The notes beneath the pieces were generated by a model, which ran no database searches, was not told where the DNA came from, and saw nothing but the letters and a program-made list of their open reading frames with translations. A stretch of DNA of 64,000 bases, taken from Clostridiaceae bacterium M8S5 (GTDB lineage: Bacteria; Bacillota; Clostridia; Tissierellales; MCWD3). Below, piece by piece: positions 17,469-26,401 of the stretch (positions are counted from its first letter, which is position 1; the number at the start of each line of letters is the position of its first letter). The stretch spans positions 992,001 to 1,056,000 of the forward strand of contig CP118523.1 in the NCBI GenBank assembly GCA_029227815.1, in the 5' to 3' direction. Both the position numbers and the translations under genes were made by a program.

Positions 17469-18397
17469 TGCTTAGATTAGAAAATGTCACGAAATTTTAT
17501 GGAGATTTCAAAGCAGTAGATGGTTTGTCTATTGAACTAAAAAAGGGTAATATATATGGTTTTGTAGGGCCTAATGGCGCAGGGAAAACTACAATATTTA
17601 AAATGATAGCAACACTTTTAAAACCTTCTGGAGGGAAAATATTTCTTAATAATCAAAATATCATTAAAAAATACAAGTATGCAAGAGGTCAAATAGGTTA
17701 TATGCCAGATTTCTTTGGAGTTTATAACGATATGAAGACCTATGAATATATGGAGTTTTATCTAGATATAAACTATATTTCACAAAAAGATAAAAAGAAA
17801 AAGATAGATGAATTGTTAGAGCTAGTAAATATGAAGGATAAAAAAAACAAATATGTAGATTCACTTTCAAGAGGAATGAAACAAAAACTGTGTTTGGCAA
17901 GATGCTTGCTGAAAGACCCTAGTGTAATTATATTAGATGAACCAGCTTCAGGAATGGATCCAAAGTCTAGGATTGAGATGAAGAAAATATTGAAAAATCT
18001 AAAACACAAAGATAAAGTAATATTGATAAGCTCACATATACTTCACGAACTATCAGAGCTTTGTGATGAAATAATAATATTAGATTCTGGCAAAGTTGAT
18101 TATAAAGGCAGTTTAGATGATATAGTCAACGAAGTATGTCAAACAAACATACTAGAAATAAAGCTTCTAGATAAAACACAGGAAATGATAAAAGTACTCA
18201 AAAATTATAATGGAGTAGTAGATGTTGTAAATGATATAGATAGTATAAAAGTTAACTTTACTGGTGATCAATTGCAAATTTCTAATCTACTAAGACATCT
18301 TATTAGTAGTGATTTTAAAATAGTATCGTTTTCTAAAATGAAGAATGACTTAGAAGATGTATTCATAAAGCTTACAGGAGGTGATAACAATGATTAA
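17468..18397 (+). CDS. ABC transporter ATP-binding protein
   Basis: A 309-residue ABC-2-type ATPase. It has Walker A GPNGAGKTT near residue 36, the signature LSRGMKQKLCLAR near 137, Walker B VIILDEPASGMDP near 155 and the switch His in SSHILHE near 189. The C-terminal ~80 residues are the usual extension of drug, peptide or gliding-type exporters. It overlaps both neighbours, so operon membership is firm. Substrate unknown. Confidence 0.95.
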   Translation: MLRLENVTKFYGDFKAVDGLSIELKKGNIYGFVGPNGAGKTTIFKMIATLLKPSGGKIFLNNQNIIKKYKYARGQIGYMPDFFGVYNDMKTYEYMEFYLDINYISQKDKKKKIDELLELVNMKDKKNKYVDSLSRGMKQKLCLARCLLKDPSVIILDEPASGMDPKSRIEMKKILKNLKHKDKVILISSHILHELSELCDEIIILDSGKVDYKGSLDDIVNEVCQTNILEIKLLDKTQEMIKVLKNYNGVVDVVNDIDSIKVNFTGDQLQISNLLRHLISSDFKIVSFSKMKNDLEDVFIKLTGGDNND

Positions 18398-19232
18398 TCC
18401 AGTACTAAAGAGGGAATTAAAGACAAAAGGTAGGAGTGTTAGAACAACTTTGATGTTAATATTCTATATATTTGTAATATCTAGTGTATTAGTAGTTGTG
18501 TTGTACTCCTCTTATTCAAGATATGATTCATATGGATTTGATCCTGAATATATAAAAGATATATACTTTGGGATTTCAGTGTTGATGATGGCATTAATAT
18601 GCTTAATAGTACCTGCAACAACCTCAGGGAGCATATGTGGAGAAAAACAAAGAAAGACATTTGATTTGATGACATGTACAAGGATGTCAAGTTGGGCTAT
18701 AGTATTAGGAAAGCTTTCAGCTTCATTACTTCAAACAGTAATGCTATTAGTACTTACTATACCAATAATAAGCGTATTGTTTTTCTATGGTGGATTATCA
18801 ATTTGGAATATAGCGTTGTTATTTTTATTTTTTTTAGTAGTAGCGGTATTATTGGGTAGTATAGGATTGTTTACCTCAGCTTATTTTAAAAAGACAGTTA
18901 CTGCAACTGTTGCTAGCTACTTTGTGATGTTAGCTTTAACGCTAGGAACAATATATGTTGTGGCAGTTGTAGGGGTTTTTTATAAAGAATTTTCTCAGGA
19001 GACTATTAGGCTGATAGCAAGACTGTTGTACTCGAACCCATTTACTGGATTGGCAGGCATATTATCCCAGCAGTTAGGTACAAATATATTTTTAGTTAAT
19101 TTAGTACACTTGACAACTGTAAAAAGGATAATAATTTATAATTTATCATTTAACATAATAGCATCATTTATATTATTGTATTTGACAACTATTAAAATAG
19201 ATCCAATGAAAGAAATTAAAATATTCAAATAG
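18390..19232 (+). CDS. ABC-2-type transporter permease
   Basis: A 280-residue integral membrane protein with about six hydrophobic segments. It starts INPVLKRELKTKGRSVRT, the usual cytoplasmic lead-in of ABC-2 permeases with the (L)KRELK pattern, and has CGEKQRKTFDLMTCTRMS after helix 2. I start it at ATG 18390, behind AGGAGGTG; the GTG at 18381 lies inside the ribosome site. It overlaps the ATPase gene by eight bases and forms the membrane pore of that exporter. Confidence 0.9.
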   Translation: MINPVLKRELKTKGRSVRTTLMLIFYIFVISSVLVVVLYSSYSRYDSYGFDPEYIKDIYFGISVLMMALICLIVPATTSGSICGEKQRKTFDLMTCTRMSSWAIVLGKLSASLLQTVMLLVLTIPIISVLFFYGGLSIWNIALLFLFFLVVAVLLGSIGLFTSAYFKKTVTATVASYFVMLALTLGTIYVVAVVGVFYKEFSQETIRLIARLLYSNPFTGLAGILSQQLGTNIFLVNLVHLTTVKRIIIYNLSFNIIASFILLYLTTIKIDPMKEIKIFK

Positions 19233-19243
19233 GAGATGATTAT

Positions 19244-19462
19244 ATGGGAGCATGGGTAAAGACACAAGATGGTAATAAAATAGTAAATTTAAAAATCTTT
19301 GAATTGGCAAAAAAAGCAATAAAAGGAAGAGTAGATCCACAGGATTTTGGATTTACATTAGGTAAATATGATAGCCCAGAAAGAGCAGAAATAATATTTA
19401 ATGAACTGTGCGAGTTTATAGAAAACAAAGATACCAATATATTCATAATGCCAATAAAGTAA
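19244..19462 (+). CDS. Conserved small hypothetical protein
   Basis: A 72-residue protein of unknown function starting GAWVKTQDGNKIV and carrying LGKYDSPERAEIIFNEL. I have the impression this W(I/V)xTQDGxxL...LGxYxSxERA pattern is common in small clostridial proteins, but I cannot name a function. AGGAGATG precedes the ATG, and it is 11 bases after the permease stop, so it is probably transcribed with the exporter. Confidence 0.75.
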   Translation: MGAWVKTQDGNKIVNLKIFELAKKAIKGRVDPQDFGFTLGKYDSPERAEIIFNELCEFIENKDTNIFIMPIK

Positions 19463-19473
19463 GGAGAAGGATT

Positions 19474-19881
19474 ATGCTAAAAGAATTGATAAAAAGTGGA
19501 TATGGAATAGATGAAGGTTACAGCTGTGCTCAAAAAATATTGTATGGTGCTAACGAGGTGTATAATCTAGGATTAGACGATAAATCACTAGCGCTATCAG
19601 CAGGTTTTGGTGGAGGCATGGCAAGAGAAAGTGTATGTGGCGCATTGACAGCAGCAATAATGGTAATCAGCTCCTTATACAAAGATAAATATGAAAAAAA
19701 GGAATTTAGAATGATAGTGTCAGGATACCTTAATAGATACGAAAAAGAAATGAGTAGTATAGAGTGTAAAGACTTAAAAGAGAGCATATATTACAATGAA
19801 ACAGATAAATGTAACTATATAATATATAAAGCCGCATTGATGTTAGATGAAATAGTAACAATTGAGGAAAACAAACACTAA
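19474..19881 (+). CDS. C_GCAxxG_C_C-family putative redox protein
   Basis: A 135-residue protein with the conserved Cys pattern of the family: GYSCAQ near residue 16, FGGGMARESVCGALTAA near residues 43-59, IECKDL near 95, and KCNYII near 111. Members are small anaerobe proteins suggested to bind a metal or cluster; no reaction is established. I chose ATG 19474 behind AAGGAGAAGG rather than the upstream in-frame ATG, which overlaps the previous gene. Confidence 0.85.
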   Translation: MLKELIKSGYGIDEGYSCAQKILYGANEVYNLGLDDKSLALSAGFGGGMARESVCGALTAAIMVISSLYKDKYEKKEFRMIVSGYLNRYEKEMSSIECKDLKESIYYNETDKCNYIIYKAALMLDEIVTIEENKH

Positions 19882-19897
19882 AAAATTGTAACCAAAT

Positions 19898-19981
19898 ACC
19901 TCCTTTGAAAATATAATATATAGAATAGAACAATTGTACATTTGTCGATACCTATATATTTATATATTTTTGAAAGGAGGT
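19898..19981 (+). promoter_or_regulatory. Hairpin that would hide the ribosome site of the next gene
   Basis: ACCTCCTTT (19898-19906) is exactly complementary to AAAGGAGGT (19973-19981), the ribosome site of the next gene. The inner AAAATATA/TATATTTT extends the stem. The 3' arm is followed by a short T-run, so the structure could also be the terminator of the upstream operon. Confidence 0.5.
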
Positions 19982-19988
19982 TTTTAAA

Positions 19989-20693
19989 ATTATTGAAGCA
20001 GCTCTATTTTTTTTATTAACCTATTTAACGTATAACAATGACCAAGAAGAGAGTAAACCGGAAGAAGAAAAATCAAACTTTTTATCTTATGTATCAGATA
20101 TGGCAAGTAAAGCAGAGAATCTTAAAAAAGAATTAGATAGAAGATTAGAAAATGAAGAAAATAATGAAACATATGAGGATACACAAGATGATGTACAAGT
20201 AGATATACAAGAAGACATTCAAGAGATAGAGATAAAAGACGAAGAAGAAATATACCATGTACCTATACACGAGGAACAAGAAAATGAAGAAAATATGATA
20301 GTTGACCCTACTGAAACAATAGAAATATCTCAGCCTTTAGAAGAAGCAAAAATAATAGAGGCAGAATATAAAGAAGAGCCTTCTAATTTCCAACTCAAAG
20401 AAAGTATAGAAGACATAAAAGGAACATTGGAAATAATAGGGGAGAAAATTGAGAAGCATAATCAAGATGTCATAGAGGATATACAAGAAGAATTAGTTGA
20501 GATTAAAGAAAAAATAGAAATAAAGGATGATTTTGAAGAAGTAAAGGATGATTTTGAAGAAATAAAAGATGAGATAAAAAAAGCAGAAGTTGAGGAAATA
20601 AAGCCTTCGATTAAAAATAAAGTAATACCAGTAGATTATGACGATATTAATATGAGTATATTAGGCAAATTACATTCAAATACCTTTAATTAG
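19989..20693 (+). CDS. Acidic coiled-coil protein with hydrophobic N-terminus; probable ATT start
   Basis: The first ATG in frame is at 20100, but the frame is open upstream to a strong AAAGGAGG site. It there encodes IEAALFFLLTYLTYNNDQEE, a plausible membrane anchor. No ATG, GTG or TTG lies in frame in that part. ATT at 19989 sits eight bases after AGGAGG, ideal spacing, giving 234 residues. The rest is extremely Glu/Lys/Asp-rich with predicted coiled coil (IEDIKGTLEIIGEKIEKH, repeated EVKDDFEEIKD). murE follows 16 bases later. Function unknown; a membrane-tethered scaffold near cell-wall synthesis is inference. Confidence 0.6.
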   Translation: MIEAALFFLLTYLTYNNDQEESKPEEEKSNFLSYVSDMASKAENLKKELDRRLENEENNETYEDTQDDVQVDIQEDIQEIEIKDEEEIYHVPIHEEQENEENMIVDPTETIEISQPLEEAKIIEAEYKEEPSNFQLKESIEDIKGTLEIIGEKIEKHNQDVIEDIQEELVEIKEKIEIKDDFEEVKDDFEEIKDEIKKAEVEEIKPSIKNKVIPVDYDDINMSILGKLHSNTFN

Positions 20694-20709
20694 AAAGAAG
20701 GTATTATAT

Positions 20710-22176
20710 ATGAAGCTTAGGAGTATTCTCAATAATATAGATTATAAAATTATCAATGATAAAGATATAGACATCAAATCGATAGCTTATGATTCTAGAA
20801 GGGTTAAAAAAGGAACTTTATTTATATGTATCAAAGGATACAAATATGATGGTCATGACTATATTGAAAATGCTATAAATAACGGAGCAGTAGCTATAAT
20901 GGTTCAAAAGAACGAATACAAACCATTAGGTAGCTCTAAAGTAGTATTTATAGAAGTAAAGGATACACGAAGGGCAATGTCAAAGATATCAAGTATATTC
21001 TATGCCGAGCCGGCAAAGAATCTAAAAATGATAGGTATAACAGGAACAAATGGAAAGACATCAGTATCGTATTATATATCAGAACTACTAAAATATCACG
21101 GTAAAAAAACAGGGATAATAGGTACAATAAATAATATATGTGATGATGAAGTTTTAGACATAATAAGAACTACTCATACAACTCCTGAAGCACTAGAAAT
21201 ACACAACATGTTAGATTTAATGCTTAAAGCAAATGTAGAATTTGTGTGTATTGAGGCTACCTCTATGGGACTAAAACTGGGGCGTGTAGATGATTGTGAT
21301 TTTGACATAGCAGTATTTACGAACCTTACACAGGATCATTTAGATGACCATAAAACAATGGAGGATTACAAAAATTGTAAAAAGAAATTGTTTAAAATGA
21401 GTAAATTTCTGGTCATAAATATAGATGAAGAGGTAGCACAAGAGATAATAAATGAAACTGATAGGAATTATATTACATACGGATTAAGTAAAGAAGCACA
21501 AATATATGGTTATGATATACAAATAAATAATGATGGTACAACATTTAAAATAGAATATAATAATGAGATAAAAAATGCCCAAATATATACACCTGGCAGA
21601 TTTAGTGTATATAATGCGTTAGCAGCAACAGGGGCATGTATAGGACTAGGAATGAAGTTAGATGATATAATCAAGGGGTTAGCATCAATAAAGAAGGTCA
21701 GAGGTAGATTTGAGACTATAAAAGCTCAAAATGGAAGTAATATAATAGTGGATTATGCACATACACCAGATGCACTAGAAAATGTACTAAAAACAGCTAG
21801 AGAGTTTAGTAAGGAAAAAATAATAGTAGTATTTGGATGTGGTGGGAATAGAGATAAAACTAAAAGGCCAATAATGGGTAAAATAGCATCTGAATTAGCA
21901 GATTTATGTATAGTTACTTCTGATAATCCAAGATATGAAAAACCACTAGATATAATACGGGATATTACAAAAGGTATCGACAATATTAATTCTGGGTGTA
22001 TAATAATACAAGATAGAGAAAAAGCAATAAAATTTGCACTATCAGAGGCAAAAGCAAACGATGTAATAATAATTGCTGGAAAAGGGCATGAAACATATCA
22101 AGAAATAGAAGGTAAAACGATTCATTTTGATGACTGTGAGATAGTTAAAAAATATTTAAAACAAGTCAATAAATAG
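20710..22176 (+). CDS. murE: UDP-MurNAc-tripeptide synthetase MurE (meso-DAP type)
   Basis: A 488-residue Mur ligase that adds the third stem-peptide residue to UDP-MurNAc-L-Ala-D-Glu with ATP. It has the N-terminal YDSRRVKKGTLF substrate motif, the ATP loop GITGTNGKTS near residue 113, the TTPEALEIH segment, VDYAHTPDALENVL, and GCGGNRDKTKRP. DNPR near residue 405 is the signature for meso-diaminopimelate rather than lysine. Length and order fit the family. A terminator follows at 22190. It is not in a full mur/div cluster. Confidence 0.95.
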   Translation: MKLRSILNNIDYKIINDKDIDIKSIAYDSRRVKKGTLFICIKGYKYDGHDYIENAINNGAVAIMVQKNEYKPLGSSKVVFIEVKDTRRAMSKISSIFYAEPAKNLKMIGITGTNGKTSVSYYISELLKYHGKKTGIIGTINNICDDEVLDIIRTTHTTPEALEIHNMLDLMLKANVEFVCIEATSMGLKLGRVDDCDFDIAVFTNLTQDHLDDHKTMEDYKNCKKKLFKMSKFLVINIDEEVAQEIINETDRNYITYGLSKEAQIYGYDIQINNDGTTFKIEYNNEIKNAQIYTPGRFSVYNALAATGACIGLGMKLDDIIKGLASIKKVRGRFETIKAQNGSNIIVDYAHTPDALENVLKTAREFSKEKIIVVFGCGGNRDKTKRPIMGKIASELADLCIVTSDNPRYEKPLDIIRDITKGIDNINSGCIIIQDREKAIKFALSEAKANDVIIIAGKGHETYQEIEGKTIHFDDCEIVKKYLKQVNK

Positions 22177-22189
22177 AGTAAGTTAAGAA

Positions 22190-22219
22190 TGAATAGCATT
22201 AAGGTGCTATTTATTTTTT
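22190..22219 (+). terminator. Terminator after murE
   Basis: AATAGCA (22192-22198) and TGCTATT (22205-22211) form a 7-bp stem followed by a T-rich run. Confidence 0.75.
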
Positions 22220-22253
22220 GCATCGCAAATAAAGGAAAATAAACTAATAACAT

Positions 22254-22267
22254 CGAATATATGTTCT
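22254..22267. promoter_or_regulatory. Probable LexA (SOS) box before yhaO-yhaN
   Basis: CGAATATATGTTCT resembles the Gram-positive LexA site CGAACRNRYGTTCG, with one change in each half. It ends 28 bases before the yhaO start. The yhaONM operon belongs to the B. subtilis LexA regulon, as I recall, which supports the reading. Confidence 0.5.
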
Positions 22268-22295
22268 ATAAAGCATTATACATAGGAGTGGTCTA

Positions 22296-23396
22296 ATGGT
22301 AAAAATAATACATACAGGTGATGTTCATATAGGGAAACAGTTCAAAAACTTTTCGGACTGTGAATATGGTAAAAATAGACGTATAGACATATTGTCTACA
22401 TTTATAAATATAGTAAAAATGGCTAAAGAAAGTGAAGTAGATATATTGCTAGTAGCAGGAGATTTATTTGATGAAGATACATGCGAATTGTCAGATATCG
22501 AGCTGATTAATAGTGAGTTTAAAAAGCTTACAAAGACAAATGTATTAATATGTGCAGGTAATCATGATCCTATAGACGAAGATTCATACTATAGACTTGT
22601 AAATTGGTCAAAAAATGTTTATATATTCGATAATTGTAATGGCATAGAGCATAAAGATTTTCCTGATATCAATTTAGCAGTTTATTCAGTAAGTTGGAAT
22701 ACAAAAGAAAGAAAAGATGATATATTAAAAAGTATCAATATAGACAATTATGATAGAATAAATATTTTGATGTTGCATGGAGATTTGGAAAATAAAGAAT
22801 CAAAATATTTGCCTCTAGATAAAAATGAATTACAAAGTTATGGATTTGAGTACATAGCACTAGGTCACATACATAAACCTACTATGTATAGTGATAAAAT
22901 GTGTTACTCAGGTAGTCCTGAGCCTTTAGATTTCGGAGAAACATCAGAGCATGGAGTTATTAAAACAGAAGTATCAAAGCAAATGACAACAACTAAATTT
23001 GCATCAATAAGTAAAAGAAGATATCATATAATAGAGATTGAGATAGATGAAAATATGAATAAATTAGATATAGTAGAGTTAATAAAAAATGAGATATCTG
23101 ATTTAGGAAAAGAAGACATATACAGAGTGAAGCTAACAGGCATAAAAAATAGCCTCTTGAAATTTAATTTATCATCTTTTAAAGATGAATTTATAGATTA
23201 TGCTCAGTTCATACAGTTTATAGATGAGACAAAAAATAACTATGACTTAGTCAAGTTGCGTGAAAACAATAAACATAATATGGTGGGATTATTTATAGAA
23301 GAAATGATGAGAAAAGATTTAAATAATCCAATTGTTAAAGATGCACTAAATATTGGACTAGAGCTATTACTTGATGAAAAGGTGAAAATAAAATGA
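22296..23396 (+). CDS. yhaO: YhaO-like DNA repair exonuclease (SbcD/Mre11 family)
   Basis: A 366-residue metallophosphoesterase of the SbcD/Mre11 type. Metal-binding motifs occur in order: HTGDVHIG near residue 6, VAGDLFDED near 53, CAGNHDP near 88, MLHGDLE near 159 and GHIHKP near 190. A C-terminal domain of ~150 residues follows. It pairs by a four-base overlap with a YhaN-like ATPase, the standard nuclease-ATPase arrangement for DNA end processing. A probable LexA box lies upstream. Confidence 0.88.
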   Translation: MVKIIHTGDVHIGKQFKNFSDCEYGKNRRIDILSTFINIVKMAKESEVDILLVAGDLFDEDTCELSDIELINSEFKKLTKTNVLICAGNHDPIDEDSYYRLVNWSKNVYIFDNCNGIEHKDFPDINLAVYSVSWNTKERKDDILKSINIDNYDRINILMLHGDLENKESKYLPLDKNELQSYGFEYIALGHIHKPTMYSDKMCYSGSPEPLDFGETSEHGVIKTEVSKQMTTTKFASISKRRYHIIEIEIDENMNKLDIVELIKNEISDLGKEDIYRVKLTGIKNSLLKFNLSSFKDEFIDYAQFIQFIDETKNNYDLVKLRENNKHNMVGLFIEEMMRKDLNNPIVKDALNIGLELLLDEKVKIK

Positions 23397-25600
23397 TAAT
23401 CAGTCAACTCAACCTAGTATCCTTTGGTAAATTTAAAAATAAAAAAATAAATTTAGACAAAGGAGTAAACATAATATATGGGGTTAATGAATCAGGTAAA
23501 ACTACAATACATAGCTTTATAGAAGGTATGTTTTATGGTTTTTTTAATCCAAATACTAGAACAAAGCGTTATACATTAAAGTATGATAAATACTTGCCTT
23601 GGGACAATAACGCTTATGCTGGTGTACTTAGGTATATAGTAAATGATAGAGTATATAGAGTAGAGAGAAATTTTTTAAAAGGTAATGATGAGGTTAAAAT
23701 ATACAATGATTTAGGGGAAGATATCAGCTATCAGTTTACATATAACAAAGTAACAAGAGTGTATGAGCCAAGTTCAATGCATCTAGGAATAAACAACATA
23801 GTTTACAATAATACAATAAGTATTAATCAATCTAAAAGTGTAGTGTCAAATGACCTCTCAAAGCATATAAAAGAAAAGCTCATAAATGTAGGGCAGTCCT
23901 TGGATGAAGATATATCAGTAGTAAATGTAGTAAAGAAGCTGGAAGATAGGTTAAAAGATATAGGTAGTGTAAATAAATCTAAATCACAAATTGGGAGACT
24001 TGCAAAAGAGATAAAACACCTAGAAGATTTAGAACATGATTTATGCAAGAGAGAAAAAGACATAAAGGAGTATCAAAAACAGCTTATTGAAATCAATAGC
24101 TTATTAGAGCAAGAAACAACAGAAAAACAACAATTAGTAAACGTATTAGAAGACTTAAAAAATATAGATAATAAAAGAATGCAACTAGAAGCATTAACAC
24201 TAATTAAAAGCATAGAAGATAAAGAAAAGGATATAGATAAACTACAAAAATTTAGTAGTATTTCATTAGAAGATAAAGATGTTTTAATAAGATTAGATGA
24301 CAATGTGCAATATATTAAAGAAAATTTAAGCGAAGCCAGAAAAAAATATAATAAAAGCTTAGACAAGCTTAATGAACTGAATAATGGCATAAGCAAAGTT
24401 TTAAAGAATAACAAAATAAGCAAACCCAAAAAAGGACAAAAAGGGAGTAAAATTAGCTATGCAATGATTATATCAGCATTATTGGCTATTTTATCTATAT
24501 ATTTAGCATATGCAAAAGATATAGTATATTGTTGGATAAGTGCGTCAGCCTTATTTATGGTTACAGCGGTCTTATTTATAATCACTGCTATACTAGATTT
24601 TAAGAGAAGTAAATTATCAAATAGTAGCAACGAAGATGATTATAGCGATGCAGTAAAAGTAGAGATAACAAAAATACTCAAAGAGCAAATTGACGTAGAG
24701 TATTCTAGAGTGTCATCTCTAAAAGAAAAGATTTTAAAAGAATACGAAAATATAGAGTTTGTACTAAATAGAAATAATACTAACAATATTGATGAATACT
24801 GTAAAGCATATGAAGCCAAAAACAGACTTATAAAGCTTGAAGAAGAGGTATCAAATCAAAAGATATTATTAAAACAACTGATTGGAGATAAGGCAATAGA
24901 TGATATAAAAGAAGTAGAAATTAATATAGAAGAAATTGAGCAATTTATAGATAAATATAACAGAGAAGAAATTGAAGATGAAATAAGTAAAAAAGATGAT
25001 ATAATAAATAATCTAAGAAGTAGTCAAATAATAATAAATGATAAAATCAAACACAAAGAGGATAACAATCAATTTATTGATATAAGAGAGAAGTTAACAC
25101 TAAAGAGAAGAAAAATGAACAAATTATGTCATGATATCAATGCAATAAAATTGACTAAAAACTCAATAGAAAACATATCAAAAAATATACACAATGAATT
25201 TATGCCGTCGCTAAATAAAATGACAAGTGACATGATTAGCAACATAACTGACGGGAAATACAAAGAGGTTAAGGTTACAGAAAACTTAGAAGTTAAAGTA
25301 GTCGATGAACATAGCAGTAAGATAGTTGACATAGAGGATTTGAGTGGAGGAACAATTGATCAGTTCTATATTGCGGTAAGATTAGGAATGATAGATTTAT
25401 TAAGTGAAAAAAAAGATACTCCAGTTTTCCTAGATGATAGTTTTGTTCAGTATGATGACGAAAGACTTTACAATATTTTAGACATCATTCACAAAATAAG
25501 CCATAGAAAACAGATAATATTGTTTACATGCCATAATAGAGAAAAAGCATATTTTGATAAAATGGGGTTAAAGTATAATTATATTAATGTTGAACATTAG
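23393..25600 (+). CDS. yhaN: YhaN-like AAA ATPase (SbcC/Rad50-related)
   Basis: A 735-residue ATPase partner of the preceding nuclease. N-terminal Walker A is GVNESGKTTIHSF near residue 32. Long coiled coils (about 190-350 and 430-600) flank a hydrophobic stretch of two helices (residues ~352-405), as in the YhaN branch, which unlike SbcC is membrane-associated. The C-terminal half-site is complete: signature DLSGGTIDQFYIAVRLGM, Walker B PVFLDDSF, and H-loop FTCHNREK. It is shorter than B. subtilis YhaN, mainly in the coiled coil. Its ATG overlaps the yhaO stop. Confidence 0.88.
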   Translation: MIISQLNLVSFGKFKNKKINLDKGVNIIYGVNESGKTTIHSFIEGMFYGFFNPNTRTKRYTLKYDKYLPWDNNAYAGVLRYIVNDRVYRVERNFLKGNDEVKIYNDLGEDISYQFTYNKVTRVYEPSSMHLGINNIVYNNTISINQSKSVVSNDLSKHIKEKLINVGQSLDEDISVVNVVKKLEDRLKDIGSVNKSKSQIGRLAKEIKHLEDLEHDLCKREKDIKEYQKQLIEINSLLEQETTEKQQLVNVLEDLKNIDNKRMQLEALTLIKSIEDKEKDIDKLQKFSSISLEDKDVLIRLDDNVQYIKENLSEARKKYNKSLDKLNELNNGISKVLKNNKISKPKKGQKGSKISYAMIISALLAILSIYLAYAKDIVYCWISASALFMVTAVLFIITAILDFKRSKLSNSSNEDDYSDAVKVEITKILKEQIDVEYSRVSSLKEKILKEYENIEFVLNRNNTNNIDEYCKAYEAKNRLIKLEEEVSNQKILLKQLIGDKAIDDIKEVEINIEEIEQFIDKYNREEIEDEISKKDDIINNLRSSQIIINDKIKHKEDNNQFIDIREKLTLKRRKMNKLCHDINAIKLTKNSIENISKNIHNEFMPSLNKMTSDMISNITDGKYKEVKVTENLEVKVVDEHSSKIVDIEDLSGGTIDQFYIAVRLGMIDLLSEKKDTPVFLDDSFVQYDDERLYNILDIIHKISHRKQIILFTCHNREKAYFDKMGLKYNYINVEH

Positions 25601-25637
25601 GTTTTATAAAACTGAGAAAATACACAATTTTAGGTTA

Positions 25638-25660
25638 AAGTTAAAGTTAAACTTTAACTT
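25638..25660. promoter_or_regulatory. 23-bp palindrome between yhaN and the phosphoesterase gene
   Basis: AAGTTAAAGTT and AACTTTAACTT are perfect inverted copies around one A, 31 bases before the next start. No T-run follows, so an operator or mRNA hairpin is more likely than a terminator. Confidence 0.4.
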
Positions 25661-25691
25661 AGCAAGAGGAATAAGGATTAGGAGAGATACT

Positions 25692-26381
25692 ATGTCAATA
25701 TATGCTATAGGTGATACACATTTTGATTTTACAAACAAAAAGCCAATGAGTATATTCGGAGAAAATTGGAAAGATCACGATAAAAAAATAATAAGCTATT
25801 GGCAGGAGATAGTTACAGAAGAAGATTTGGTTTTAATACCAGGAGATATATCATGGGCGTTAAAGCTTAAAGAGGCGTATAATGACTTAGAAGTAATAGA
25901 TAAGCTTCCGGGAAAAAAAGCAGTCATAAAAGGTAATCATGATTATTGGTGGGAAACTAGAAACAAACTAAAAGGATTAAATCTAAAATCTGTCAGCTTT
26001 ATCCATAACAATAGCTATATATATAAAGATGTTGCTATAGTTGGAACTAGAGGATGGCTTAGCAAAGATAGCGATGAATTCAAGCAAAAGGATATAAAGA
26101 TATACAATAGAGAACTTCATAGACTAAGAATGTCTTTAGAATCTATAGGAGATAACGAGGTAAAAGCAAAAATAGCGATGATACATTATCCACCATTCAA
26201 TACCGATGGTTCAGTTAATGAGTTTGTTGAAATAATGAAGGAATATAATGTTGATATATGCTTATATGGTCATTTGCACTCAGAGGGACACAAATATGTA
26301 ATAGAAGGACTAATAGAGGGAATAGAGTTTAAATGCGTTTCAAGTGATTATATAGACTTTAAGATGAAAAAGATATTATAG
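25692..26381 (+). CDS. Metallophosphoesterase (COG1768-type)
   Basis: A 229-residue calcineurin-like phosphoesterase. Metal motifs are AIGDTHFDF near residue 5, IPGDISWA near 56, KGNHDYWW near 87, MIHYPP near 161 and YGHLHSEGH near 198. GDISWALKL with GNHDYWW is characteristic of the COG1768 group, whose substrate is not known to me. The start is ATG 25692 behind AGGAGAG; upstream in-frame codons run into yhaN and the palindrome. It is followed closely by a CYTH protein, another phosphate-ester enzyme. Confidence 0.85.
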   Translation: MSIYAIGDTHFDFTNKKPMSIFGENWKDHDKKIISYWQEIVTEEDLVLIPGDISWALKLKEAYNDLEVIDKLPGKKAVIKGNHDYWWETRNKLKGLNLKSVSFIHNNSYIYKDVAIVGTRGWLSKDSDEFKQKDIKIYNRELHRLRMSLESIGDNEVKAKIAMIHYPPFNTDGSVNEFVEIMKEYNVDICLYGHLHSEGHKYVIEGLIEGIEFKCVSSDYIDFKMKKIL

Positions 26382-26401
26382 CATACAAAGGAGGAACTAC
26401 A

